Origin: Candidatus Poribacteria bacterium
GTDB taxonomy: Bacteria; Poribacteria; WGA-4E; WGA-3G
Length of the DNA: 64,000 nucleotides
Assembly: GCA_958295815.1 (NCBI GenBank)
Contig: OY282374.1
Coordinates: 2,810,856 to 2,874,855, forward strand
Reading direction: 5' to 3'
Shown: one piece after another, positions 33,463 to 42,499 of the stretch
How the letters are laid out: the number at the start of each line of letters is the position of its first letter
Position numbering within the stretch: the first letter of the stretch is position 1
The notes under the pieces: generated by a model
Database searches by the model: none
Seen by the model: the letters and a program-made list of their open reading frames with translations, nothing else
What the model was told of the DNA's origin: nothing
Program-made: the position numbers and the translations under genes

Positions 33463-35523
33463 ATGTCACTCAGAGACATCTCATTAAAATACGAATATCG
33501 CTCTGATGCAGCAGATCTTGTCAAGGATTTTTACACGCCGTGTCTGAGAAACGCTACACACTATTGGCGAGCAGTAGGTTATTTTACCAGCAACGGTCTT
33601 GCGCTGAATGTGAAAGGATTGTCCTCTTTTATTCAACATGGAGGACAAATGAACTTGGTAACAGGTCCTAAATTAATGTCAGATGACATTGAGGCAATTC
33701 GGCGTGGCTACGATGCAAAAGAACAAAACATAGATTCCTCCCTTAATTGCGATTTTGAGAAAGTTTCCCACGATAGATTAATGTTACTCACTTGGCTAAT
33801 TACACACGGCTATTTAGACATTAAAATCGCCTGTCCCTCTGATTCAAACACAACTTATCCGCATGCAATTTACCACGAAAAGACAGGGGTCTTTTTAGAT
33901 GAAGATAACAATGCTGTAGCATTCTCTGGATCATCCAATGAAACTGTCGGAGGTCTATTAAACAATTTTGAATCTATTGATGTCCATTGGTCATGGAATG
34001 ACACTCAAGAACGCGTCCAACAAAAGGCAGATAATTTTACGAGGTTGTGGGATAACAACACGGATAAGTTGCAGGTAATAAATTTTCTAAACGCTGTTGT
34101 GGAAGATCTTTTAGTCCATCAGACGGTGTATGAAACTGGACAAGTAGAGACTGCAGATAAACCGGAAATAATTGAACAGACCGTTCCTTATTTGCCAAAA
34201 GACATAGCCCTAAGAAAGTATCAATCTGAAGCGATTGATGCCTGGTTTGAAAATGGATACCGTGGTTTATGGGAAATGGCAACGGGGACAGGCAAAACGA
34301 TTACTGCCCTTTCTGCTCTTGCAAAACTTAGGGAGGAAAACGGACACTTGTTTGTGCTTATTGCATGTCCATATCAGCACCTCGTTGATCAGTGGTATGA
34401 GGAGGCTGTCAGGTTTGGATTTGAACCGATCCGAGCATACAAAAACTCATCAACTTGGGTGAATCGGCTTAATACCGCCTTAGTGCGGTATAATTATGGT
34501 GTTCGTGATGTTGTCTGTACGATTACAACACAAACCACTTTTATTGCTGAAACTATGCAGAAACTGCTATCCAAATTGAAGCGTGGTGCTGTTTTAATAG
34601 CAGACGAGGTTCACCATCTTGGTGCAGAACGGAGTCGCAAAAGATTAACCGATGTTTTTAATTACCGCCTCGGTTTGTCAGCGACCCCTAACCGATGGTT
34701 TGACGCATCAGGCACAACTGCACTCAAAACATATTTTGGAGATACAGTTTACGAATTTTCTCTCGACAAAGCAATTGAAAAGGGGTATCTCTGCCCTTAC
34801 TATTATCATCCACATCTCGTCGAGTTGACTGATGAGGAATTTGAAGCATACGAACGTCTCACGGAAAGAATTTCAAAACTTTATCATCAGATAGAATCTG
34901 GTGAGACAAGTGAAGCACTTGAACGACTGTTAATAAAACGAGCGACGTTACTTAACCGAGCAGAAAACAAACTGACCAAGTTGGCAGAATTATTGACTGA
35001 CAAAATTGATTCACTTCATCATACATTGTTTTACTGTGCTCCTGGGCGAATTGCCCTAGTCCTTGAATTATTAACCACTTTAAGGCTACGAGTTGCAAAA
35101 TTCACGGCGGAGGAATCCGCTGCTGAAAGACAAGAACGCTTAAAGATGTTCGCATCTGGACATCTTCAAGCTCTTGTAGCAATGAAGTGTCTGGATGAAG
35201 GCGTTGACGTGCCAAGCACTCGAACTGCTTACATCCTTGCGAGCAGTAGTAATCCAAAAGAATTTATCCAACGACGTGGGCGAATTCTTCGGCAATCCCT
35301 TGGTAAAGAACACGCAGAGATCCACGATCTAATCGCTGTACCACCTACAGATTACCGGCAATACGCAACTACAACATTTCGCACAGAGCAGAAAATTATT
35401 GAGCGAGAATTAAAGCGATTTAACGAATTCGCTGGAATGGCTTTAAACAAATTTGAGGCACGTGATAAAATATGGCAACTTGCTAAGAATTACAACTTGC
35501 TAAGTGCCTTGGGAGTATCTTGA
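33463..35523 (+). CDS. PLD-like/superfamily 2 helicase, phosphorothioation-linked restriction protein
   Basis: The 686-residue protein has an N-terminal phospholipase-D-like region (YHEKTGVFLDEDNNAVAFSG and SSNET, about residues 138-164), then an SF2 helicase: Walker A MATGTGKTITALS near residue 270, DEVHH, the SAT motif LSATPNR, and QRRGRILRQ (motif VI). This is the layout of proteins annotated as the restriction enzyme of DNA phosphorothioation systems, which act on unmodified DNA. The gene leads a six-gene plus-strand operon that also encodes DndB. The helicase call is firm; the restriction role is inferred from architecture and neighbours. Confidence 0.8.
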   Translation: MSLRDISLKYEYRSDAADLVKDFYTPCLRNATHYWRAVGYFTSNGLALNVKGLSSFIQHGGQMNLVTGPKLMSDDIEAIRRGYDAKEQNIDSSLNCDFEKVSHDRLMLLTWLITHGYLDIKIACPSDSNTTYPHAIYHEKTGVFLDEDNNAVAFSGSSNETVGGLLNNFESIDVHWSWNDTQERVQQKADNFTRLWDNNTDKLQVINFLNAVVEDLLVHQTVYETGQVETADKPEIIEQTVPYLPKDIALRKYQSEAIDAWFENGYRGLWEMATGTGKTITALSALAKLREENGHLFVLIACPYQHLVDQWYEEAVRFGFEPIRAYKNSSTWVNRLNTALVRYNYGVRDVVCTITTQTTFIAETMQKLLSKLKRGAVLIADEVHHLGAERSRKRLTDVFNYRLGLSATPNRWFDASGTTALKTYFGDTVYEFSLDKAIEKGYLCPYYYHPHLVELTDEEFEAYERLTERISKLYHQIESGETSEALERLLIKRATLLNRAENKLTKLAELLTDKIDSLHHTLFYCAPGRIALVLELLTTLRLRVAKFTAEESAAERQERLKMFASGHLQALVAMKCLDEGVDVPSTRTAYILASSSNPKEFIQRRGRILRQSLGKEHAEIHDLIAVPPTDYRQYATTTFRTEQKIIERELKRFNEFAGMALNKFEARDKIWQLAKNYNLLSALGVS

Positions 35524-35696
35524 TGGAAAACATGGAAAATAAAGTAGAAAAATTTAGACAAACCTTACCGTCTGCTGTAAATAACGTTATTGACAGAGTT
35601 CTTAAGATTGAACGTGAAAAGTTGGGTATGAAACGACCTCAAGGTATTAAACGCGAAATCCGCCGCATTATTCAAGAAGAGGTTAGGGATCAGTGA
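35523..35696 (+). CDS. Small basic protein (57 residues) of the phosphorothioation operon
   Basis: The ATG overlaps the helicase stop (TGATG) and the stop overlaps the GTG of the next gene (GTGA), so the small frame is tightly packed between two large genes. The predicted product is charged and helical (NVIDRVLKIEREKLGMKRPQ, then IKREIRRIIQEEVRDQ), with no domain I recognise. Its size and overlaps make it a real gene that standard length cut-offs would miss; it could be an adaptor between the helicase and the ATPase. Confidence 0.75.
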   Translation: MENMENKVEKFRQTLPSAVNNVIDRVLKIEREKLGMKRPQGIKREIRRIIQEEVRDQ

Positions 35697-37657
35697 AGAT
35701 TAACAGTATAGAATTAAAAAATTTTAGGCCATATTATGGAAAGCATACTATAAATTTCGCCACCGACGACGAACGTCATGTAACTGTAATCCAAGGGGTC
35801 AACGGTGCCGGAAAAACTTCCCTGTTCACAGCTCTCAACTGGTGTTTATATGGTGATAATTTTGTTAAGAGAAACATTGGTCATATCGGCGAATTAGTAA
35901 ATAGACGGGCTTTAGCGGATGGTGGAATGGTCGAAACCTCAGTGGAACTTCGCTTTACTTATCAGGGAATGTTCCCTGATCAAGAGGTTGAATTCCGTGC
36001 CAAGCGGGAAATACAAAGGGATTTGCGATTGGACGGAACAGCACGTCCTATGACGCGACTTTTCCTTGAAATTACCAATTGGAGAGAATTTCAGGATACT
36101 GAGGCAGCAAACTGGATTCAGGCGATAATTCCTGAAAATGTGAGTGTACATTTCTTTTTTGACGGTGAGAAGATTGACAACTTTACTAGACCAAACCGCG
36201 AAACGGAAGTTGAAAGTGCTATTCGTAATGTCTTAAAGGTTGAAGAAGTTGAGCGAGGTATGCGGCATTTAGAAGATGTTGCCAGTGAGTATCAACGACA
36301 AGTAAGCAGACATGCCTCAGGCAAGTTAAAACCATTACTTGAAGTAAGAGAAACAAAAAAATCCCTCCGCAGTAAATTATCTAAAGATATAGAATTACTA
36401 CAAGAAGAAGTCAAGCTTGCTAAAAAACAAAAACGGGATATTGACGCACGGTTGGAAGATATTAAGGGTTTACGTAAGCTGATTGATGAGCGAAAAGCAA
36501 TTGAATCGGAACTGAAGCAGTTTAAAGACCAAAAAGTAGAGTACCAAGAACAAACCCGTAGTTTGGCTAATCAGGGCTTTATCCCTTTAGCAAAACCGGT
36601 GCTTGATAAAGGATTGGAAATTCTTCGAGAAATCCCAATAGGACTTCCAGATACGCTTTTGAATGAATTGCTTGATAAGATGCAATGTCTTTGTGGTAGA
36701 CCTATTCACGACCAAAGTCCAGAGATGAAAACTATCAAGAACCTGCTCAATCAATCGATTTCGACAAATTTGGGTCATATTGCCCAGGAAACCCATGGTG
36801 ACTTGAAACATTTAGTGCGAACTCATGTTGAAAAAATTCCAATTGATCTAAAATCAGTCTTAAGTGATGAGGAGGAATTAGAGCAGAACGTTAGGATGAA
36901 AAAAGGACGCTTGGAAGAGATTGAACAAGCATTAGAAGATTTTGATCATGATGAAGCCAATAACTTGGAAAAACGACGTAAAGAGTATGAACAGAGTATC
37001 CCGAAATTAGAAGGTGAGATAAATCAGATTAAGGGACGAATTCAAGAAATTAACATGGAAATAACCAAACTGAGTCAGAAGATTAATGCTGAAAAAGATT
37101 CAAACGCTAAAGCAGAAGAGTTAAAACGTTATTCAAAACTTGCCGACGATTCTGCAAAAGCAATGGGTAAAATATATGAATTATTTGCAGAAAATATGAG
37201 AGGGCATGTGCAATCAGAAACCGAGCAAATTTTCAAAGATCTCGTGTGGAATGGTGACCATTTCCGAGAGGTATTGCTCAATAAAAATTATGAACTTCAG
37301 GTAATTGACGAGTCTGGGGAAGATGTACTCCCCGAACTTTCCGCTGGACAGCGTCAAGTTCTCAGCCTTGCTTTTATTGCTGCAATGGCGAAAGTCGCAG
37401 TTCATGAAACAATTCCTCAACTTACGGAAGAACCCTTTCCAATTGTAATGGATACAGCCTTCGGTAGACTTTCCAGAAAACACAGAGAAAATATAACGAG
37501 GATAATACCTAACATTGCTAACCAGTTGGTGCTGTTTGTAACTGATGAGGAATTGCAGGGACAAGCGAAAGAAAATCTGGCATCCCAAATTGGTGCGGAG
37601 TATGAATTAGAATTTGATCGGGAATCGAAAACGTCCAAGATCAAAGAAATTTGGTAG
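35693..37657 (+). CDS. SMC/Rad50-like ATPase related to DndD
   Basis: The 654-residue protein has an N-terminal Walker A (GVNGAGKTSLFTAL, about residues 35-48), VSVHFFFDGEKIDNF as in DndD, a long coiled coil broken near residue 330 by a zinc-hook-like MQCLCGRPI, and a C-terminal signature LSAGQRQVLSLAF with Walker B PIVMDTAFGRL. It is related to DndD but is a separate second copy from the one at 40484, so it probably works with the helicase in restriction rather than in sulfur insertion. The start is a GTG overlapping the small gene. Confidence 0.87.
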   Translation: MKINSIELKNFRPYYGKHTINFATDDERHVTVIQGVNGAGKTSLFTALNWCLYGDNFVKRNIGHIGELVNRRALADGGMVETSVELRFTYQGMFPDQEVEFRAKREIQRDLRLDGTARPMTRLFLEITNWREFQDTEAANWIQAIIPENVSVHFFFDGEKIDNFTRPNRETEVESAIRNVLKVEEVERGMRHLEDVASEYQRQVSRHASGKLKPLLEVRETKKSLRSKLSKDIELLQEEVKLAKKQKRDIDARLEDIKGLRKLIDERKAIESELKQFKDQKVEYQEQTRSLANQGFIPLAKPVLDKGLEILREIPIGLPDTLLNELLDKMQCLCGRPIHDQSPEMKTIKNLLNQSISTNLGHIAQETHGDLKHLVRTHVEKIPIDLKSVLSDEEELEQNVRMKKGRLEEIEQALEDFDHDEANNLEKRRKEYEQSIPKLEGEINQIKGRIQEINMEITKLSQKINAEKDSNAKAEELKRYSKLADDSAKAMGKIYELFAENMRGHVQSETEQIFKDLVWNGDHFREVLLNKNYELQVIDESGEDVLPELSAGQRQVLSLAFIAAMAKVAVHETIPQLTEEPFPIVMDTAFGRLSRKHRENITRIIPNIANQLVLFVTDEELQGQAKENLASQIGAEYELEFDRESKTSKIKEIW

Positions 37658-37668
37658 GAGAAAGTATA

Positions 37669-38154
37669 ATGCATTCAAACATTGAGGGAGATAGAAATCA
37701 ACAACCGAGAAAACCGCGAGATCGTATCCGTATTGATAAGGTTCATCATCCAACCTATATAGCATTAACTAAACCTCGGGAGAACGAAAATCACCAAGAT
37801 TTATCACCCTTCGAGTCCATGAAAAATGTTTTCATGTTAGCCTCCTTTATAGGCTACAACGAGAAAAAACGGATCCCACTTGGAAAAGATAAGGAAATGA
37901 TTTTTGCGTGGGCTCGCTTTTCACCTGAGGAAGATGTTCCATTACTTCGCGCTTTAGCACTTGCAGAAACAGAAGATGTTGAAGTGTTAACAAATCAAGA
38001 TCGAATTCTAATCATTGCTGAAGAATATGCCAACGGTGGAATTACAGAAATTCGGAAACAGATTGAAGATATGCCCGGTGACAGAACTACCAACTTAGTG
38101 GATTTACTTAGAAATTGGAATCCGTATAACAGATTACTGTCCACAGTTTTGTAA
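37669..38154 (+). CDS. DNA phosphorothioation-associated protein 4-like
   Basis: The 161-residue protein contains MKNVFMLASFIGYNEKKRIP, then LLRALALAETEDVEVL and IIAEEYANGGITEIRKQIE, a pattern I associate with the phosphorothioation-associated protein 4 family found beside dnd genes. Its biochemical role is unknown. The ATG at 37669 has GGAG 8 bases upstream. It lies in the middle of the operon, 11 bases after the ATPase gene. Confidence 0.65.
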   Translation: MHSNIEGDRNQQPRKPRDRIRIDKVHHPTYIALTKPRENENHQDLSPFESMKNVFMLASFIGYNEKKRIPLGKDKEMIFAWARFSPEEDVPLLRALALAETEDVEVLTNQDRILIIAEEYANGGITEIRKQIEDMPGDRTTNLVDLLRNWNPYNRLLSTVL

Positions 38155-38220
38155 GGCAATCTATTTGAACACGGTTTGATTAACTCGGGGCAAATCTTAG
38201 TGTAGATCTGTTGGAGGCAG

Positions 38221-38262
38221 ATGCAGGTTAAAGTCTACAAAGCACATTATGGAATATATTGA
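38221..38262 (+). CDS. Possible 13-residue leader peptide overlapping the GIY-YIG gene
   Basis: GGAGG stands directly before an ATG whose 14-codon frame (MQVKVYKAHYGIY) ends inside the start of the next gene, which itself has no ribosome binding site. It could couple or control translation of the nuclease-like gene; it might also be chance. Confidence 0.3.
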   Translation: MQVKVYKAHYGIY

Positions 38263-38749
38263 TATAATTGATCAGCAAAAAGATGTAAGTATTTATAATA
38301 GACAATTCTTTTTGTGGAAGAAACAATGGGATGATTACATTCCACCGTTAATTCCATTGGATTGGCAATGCGTGAAGTTTGATAGAAATAATGCAAATTT
38401 AGTTCCTACTGAGAAGGGAATCTATGCTTTTTTTATTGAACCGAGAATCGCTAACTTTCATTCCCATGGTTATTTAGTATACCTAGGCCAAACAGGACAT
38501 AACAGCAATGGAAATTTGCAAAAAAGATATCGGGATTATCTTGGATATAAAAAGAGTCCAAAAAGAAGACGAGTCCACCTAATGTTAAATTCATGGGAAG
38601 ATTATCTATATTTTTACTATGTGGAAGTGGATGAGGCAATAATTAATATAAGAACACTTGAACGATACCTGTTAGATACATTCATACCACCATTCGTTGA
38701 CCGTGGATATTCAGCTGAAGTAGCCAACATAAGAAAGGGATTAAGATGA
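38249..38749 (+). CDS. GIY-YIG nuclease-like protein
   Basis: The 166-residue protein has KGIYAFFIE (the GIY strand), YLVYLGQTG (a YLG form of the YIG strand), an arginine in LQKRYRDYLG and the glutamate in LERYLLDTFIPPF, matching the order of catalytic residues of GIY-YIG endonucleases. A DNA-cleaving role in the phosphorothioation operon is inferred. It overlaps dndB by ATGA. No strong Shine-Dalgarno sequence precedes its ATG, and a tiny frame overlaps the start. Confidence 0.78.
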   Translation: MEYIDIIDQQKDVSIYNRQFFLWKKQWDDYIPPLIPLDWQCVKFDRNNANLVPTEKGIYAFFIEPRIANFHSHGYLVYLGQTGHNSNGNLQKRYRDYLGYKKSPKRRRVHLMLNSWEDYLYFYYVEVDEAIINIRTLERYLLDTFIPPFVDRGYSAEVANIRKGLR

Positions 38750-40032
38750 TGGAAAAATTATATCTTCCTTCGCTCAGAGGTGTAATGGGTAATTGGGTCT
38801 ACTACCCTACACTCATGAAACTTAAGGATATTGCTGAAAGAGTTAGAATCGCTGAGGAGATTTATCAAAGCAAATCTTTGAGTGAAATGGTACAAAGATT
38901 TATTAAAAAAAGCCGTGGTAAGGAAATAAAAGATTATCTCATTAAACAAGAACAACGTTTCTTCAATTCACTAATTGTAGCAGCCTATGAAGGTAACCCA
39001 AACTGGTATGATATTACCCAGATTGAAATCGATAACCAGATCAGTACCGAATTGGATGTTGAGGATATCCCCGGAGATATTCCTGAAGATGTAATTGCTG
39101 GGATTGGAATTCTAAGTTTGAATGGTAGCGAAAAATTGTTCACACTTGATGGACAACATCGACTGATAGGAATTAAGGAAGCTATAGCAGTAGACCCTCA
39201 GTTGGGTGAAGAAGAATTGTCAATAATTTTTATTGCTCATAGAACAGATTCAGAAGGCATGGAAAGGAGTCGAAGACTTTTCACGACATTGAATAAAAAT
39301 GCTGTACGGGTTTCAAAGGGGGAAACGATTGTCCTTGATGAAGACGATGCAATGGCTATCACCGTTCGGAGTTTGGTTACGAAGAACCCGATGTTTATGG
39401 AAGATCGAATCTTAAATAACGCGACTGATAATGTTCCAAAGAGCAATCAGACTTGTCTCACGACTATTGGAAATCTGTATGATTTGCTAGGTATATTATT
39501 CACAAAAGTATACATCATATCAAAGAAAAAAACACTTAAGGAGAAAAAAGATGAACTAACGAAAATACGCCAATCAGATGAAATTCTTAATCAACATTAT
39601 GTGAATGCTTGTGATTATTTTCAACAGTTTACAAACAGCTTCTTACCGCTCCAAGAATTCGCTAATTCAGGTAATGATTATTCAGTTGTTGTCGAAAAGT
39701 ATAGGCATTCGGATGGAGGCAGTGTGCTTTTCCGTCCTATGGGGTTGAAAATATTAACAGAAGTCGTAGCAGTTCTATCAGAAAAATATCCACCATCTGA
39801 GTGTTTCAAGATGATTTCAGAATTGCCTACAGATTTGACTCAAAATCCTTACAATGGTGTCATCTGGGATCCAAGTCAAAAGAAGATAATAGGAGGTAGA
39901 ACACTCGCTAGGAATTTGCTGCTCTATATGCTAGATCATCCACTGAAAGATGTGGACGAATTGCACGAAGATTATGCTAAGGCATTAGGGGTTGAAACAA
40001 ATCAGATTAGGTTGCCCGAAAAGGTTTTATAA
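38746..40032 (+). CDS. dndB: DndB-like DGQHR-domain protein
   Basis: The 428-residue protein has the diagnostic FTLDGQHRLIGIKEAI (about residue 130) and IIFIAHRTD of the DGQHR family, which includes DndB. In Streptomyces, DndB binds upstream of dnd genes and tunes the amount of phosphorothioation. Here it is the last gene of the plus-strand operon, co-translated with the GIY-YIG gene and convergent with dndE-D-C, rather than at the head of the modification genes. An inverted repeat at the operon promoter would be a candidate target. Confidence 0.85.
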   Translation: MMEKLYLPSLRGVMGNWVYYPTLMKLKDIAERVRIAEEIYQSKSLSEMVQRFIKKSRGKEIKDYLIKQEQRFFNSLIVAAYEGNPNWYDITQIEIDNQISTELDVEDIPGDIPEDVIAGIGILSLNGSEKLFTLDGQHRLIGIKEAIAVDPQLGEEELSIIFIAHRTDSEGMERSRRLFTTLNKNAVRVSKGETIVLDEDDAMAITVRSLVTKNPMFMEDRILNNATDNVPKSNQTCLTTIGNLYDLLGILFTKVYIISKKKTLKEKKDELTKIRQSDEILNQHYVNACDYFQQFTNSFLPLQEFANSGNDYSVVVEKYRHSDGGSVLFRPMGLKILTEVVAVLSEKYPPSECFKMISELPTDLTQNPYNGVIWDPSQKKIIGGRTLARNLLLYMLDHPLKDVDELHEDYAKALGVETNQIRLPEKVL

Positions 40033-40114
40033 ATTGCTTTTTTATTAGTAATAAATTTGCTAAGTCACAACCAGTTTGGTTAGTAATATTTCTCATGGAC
40101 TGTTCAGTCTAAAA

Positions 40115-40477
40115 TTATGAAAGAAGATTTGCTAAATCCTCTAACCCTTTCACTCGACCGTAAAGTAGACGTACTCCCCGATTCAGGTGTGCCCTGAAGT
40201 ACTTGACAAGCGTATCATTATCTGTCCCTATCCCGTTGGTAACACACCACTCTTCCAACAACGCCACAATCAGTGGATCCCATTCTCCCATCAGTGTGTC
40301 GCGATGAAGTTCTGATCCACCAGTTGTATCTCTGTCGACTTCCGGTTGGTTAGGTTCGGCAAGCGATAGCATCAACCCAATTCTACAAAGGATGTTGGGT
40401 AATAATCCTGTCCGAGAACTTAAAGCACTCAGTTTATTACGGGAATCCTCAGAGGTGTGAATCCGATTTAAGCGCAT
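40115..40477 (-). CDS. dndE: DNA sulfur modification protein DndE
   Basis: The 120-residue protein starts with LNRIHTSEDSRNKLSALSSR and TGLLPNILCRIGLMLSLAEP, typical of DndE, and ends with FRAHLNRGVRLLYGRVKG, the basic nicked-DNA-binding part. DndE binds nicked DNA as part of the DndCDE complex. GGAG lies before the ATG, which is 6 bases after the dndD stop. The 82-base gap to dndB has short A/T-rich palindromes that may terminate both operons. Confidence 0.9.
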   Translation of the reverse strand: MRLNRIHTSEDSRNKLSALSSRTGLLPNILCRIGLMLSLAEPNQPEVDRDTTGGSELHRDTLMGEWDPLIVALLEEWCVTNGIGTDNDTLVKYFRAHLNRGVRLLYGRVKGLEDLANLLS

Positions 40478-40483
40478 AGCACA

Positions 40484-42499
40484 CTACTCCAAATAGCCTT
40501 TCTCTATTGTCGTGTGCCCCTCAGCTTGCTGATACGCCAAGTGGAATGTATGCGAGATATGAGGCTTCAGCAGAGATAGAAGATGTCCCACAATTTCAGT
40601 ATCAGTTGAAAGCAAAATGACTTGATGGCTAACATAGGGGAAATAGAGTTCAACAAGGAATTGGCGGTGAATAGTGTCTAAACGTCCGAGTGGTGTGTCA
40701 AGAATCATTGGCAGTGGTTTACCAGAGGTTTTCGCTAATCCCCATAAAAGGGCAGTTGTGTAAATTTGTTGTTCCCCTGCTGACAATTCATCTTTTGAAA
40801 TGGAGCGATTGGACGTATCATACAATGTCACAGCAAAAGTCTGCGGATCAAGTTCAACGCGTTTGATTCGATCTGGTTTGTGTGATAGTTGATTGAAACC
40901 TTCAACAATGGCATTGCTCAGTGTAACTATCTTTGCTTGTGTGAGTTGCAGTGTATATTCAGCAAGCACTTGTTGCACATTCTCTACTTGTTTTGGACGT
41001 TTGATGTGTGCTTGTCTTTGCTGCTGGGTGCGATATAAGATTTCGCTTCTCTGCTCAGATTTTTCTATTTGATCTTTCAATGAACGAATCGTTTCATTTG
41101 CACTTTGGTCTTGTATTTGTAGTTGTCCCAATTTTTTATTTAAATCTGATAGATCCTCAATTATTGGTTTTAACACATCCTCGAGAGGTACCTTTTGAAG
41201 GGCGTTTTCTACTTTTTTTAACGCTGATCGGGCAATCTTCAGATCAGCGTTCAATTCTCTAAATTCTTGCGGTATCTTATTCAGACAAGTATCAACCCAC
41301 TCCAATATACAATCATACTCAGCAGGTGAGCGTTCCCTGATTTTTTTGAAGCCGCGCAATTCTTTGGGACATTCAAGTTGTTCTGTTAGGAACGAGGCGA
41401 CTTTGTTCTGAATCTCTGAAATTTGTGAAGATTCCAAATCCAAAGAGATGTCTGCCCAAAATGCCTCGGATGGAAGGTGCTCAAGCAATAGATCCTTGTG
41501 TGCTTTTAAAGCGCGGTTTTTTGCTTCCCATTCATCTAATTGCAGTTCTTTAAGAAGTTGTGCTTTCAAACGCTTCAGATTTTCTGGAACTAAAGTGAAT
41601 GGAAACAATCCCTCACACTGAACGCGAATTTTGTTCTCTAAGCCTTCAATATCAGTTTGGAGTTGCTCCTGTTGCCGTTGCAAATTTCCGCGTTGCTGTG
41701 CATAATTTCCACCTTCGGTTGCAAGTCGGTGTTCTTGCTGTTCAATTTCATTCTCTACCTCATTAATTTGTGTTGTGGTGTTTTCAGATTTACGTTCAAC
41801 ATCTGCAAGTTCGCTTCGGAGGTTTTCAATTTCATTTTCTACCTCACTAATTTTCTGTTGAACAGATTCTGGACTATCACGTTTAACCAAACGGTTTGAG
41901 TAGATATGCAGATCAGATTGCAGTCGCTCCACTAAATTTAACCCAAACAACGCTTTAATCGACTCCCTGAGAAAAGCATCATGACCAGAATCGTCCACTA
42001 ATCTCCGAACGTTCTCACCATCAAAAAAGAAAAATTGGGAAACGCCAATAGGAATCAATTCGTTTATGTAGTCTTGCCAGTGCTCTTTTTCAATCTCAGC
42101 GTTTAACCCATCATTTTCATAAATAGTAAGTCCTTCTTTAACCGCTTCTCTACCTTTTTGGCGTTTCCATGTACGTTCAACCATGTACCTCTTTTTTTCA
42201 CCGTCGCGAGCATATTCAAATTCAAGGGACACAGAGGCGTGGTCAATGGGTGAATTCACAGTGGGACTTCGATGAACTATTTCGGAGAGGTAATCGTGAT
42301 ATTCATTATGGCTAATTCGGTTGCCGAGTGAACGTTTGCCATAAAGACAGAGGCGGACTGCGTCCAGCAACGTTGTTTTACCAGCACCGTTCATCCCACC
42401 AATGAGGATTATAGGCTTGTTGGTATTTGGAGTGAGGGTAATAGTTTGCCGGCCACGGAATAAGCCGACATTGTTGACGGTGAGTTTATGGAGGATCAT
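40484..42499 (-). CDS. dndD: DNA sulfur modification protein DndD
   Basis: The 671-residue ATPase has Walker A GGMNGAGKTTLLDAVRL (about residues 34-50), QFFFFDGENVRRL, a long central coiled coil, the signature LSAGEQQIYTTALLWGLAKT and Walker B PLPMILDTPLGRLD. In the Dnd complex this ATPase drives DNA nicking or opening for sulfur insertion. The coiled coil lacks an obvious CxxC hook. It overlaps the dndC 3' end by 14 bases, so the two are co-translated. Confidence 0.93.
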   Translation of the reverse strand: MILHKLTVNNVGLFRGRQTITLTPNTNKPIILIGGMNGAGKTTLLDAVRLCLYGKRSLGNRISHNEYHDYLSEIVHRSPTVNSPIDHASVSLEFEYARDGEKKRYMVERTWKRQKGREAVKEGLTIYENDGLNAEIEKEHWQDYINELIPIGVSQFFFFDGENVRRLVDDSGHDAFLRESIKALFGLNLVERLQSDLHIYSNRLVKRDSPESVQQKISEVENEIENLRSELADVERKSENTTTQINEVENEIEQQEHRLATEGGNYAQQRGNLQRQQEQLQTDIEGLENKIRVQCEGLFPFTLVPENLKRLKAQLLKELQLDEWEAKNRALKAHKDLLLEHLPSEAFWADISLDLESSQISEIQNKVASFLTEQLECPKELRGFKKIRERSPAEYDCILEWVDTCLNKIPQEFRELNADLKIARSALKKVENALQKVPLEDVLKPIIEDLSDLNKKLGQLQIQDQSANETIRSLKDQIEKSEQRSEILYRTQQQRQAHIKRPKQVENVQQVLAEYTLQLTQAKIVTLSNAIVEGFNQLSHKPDRIKRVELDPQTFAVTLYDTSNRSISKDELSAGEQQIYTTALLWGLAKTSGKPLPMILDTPLGRLDTIHRQFLVELYFPYVSHQVILLSTDTEIVGHLLSLLKPHISHTFHLAYQQAEGHTTIEKGYLE

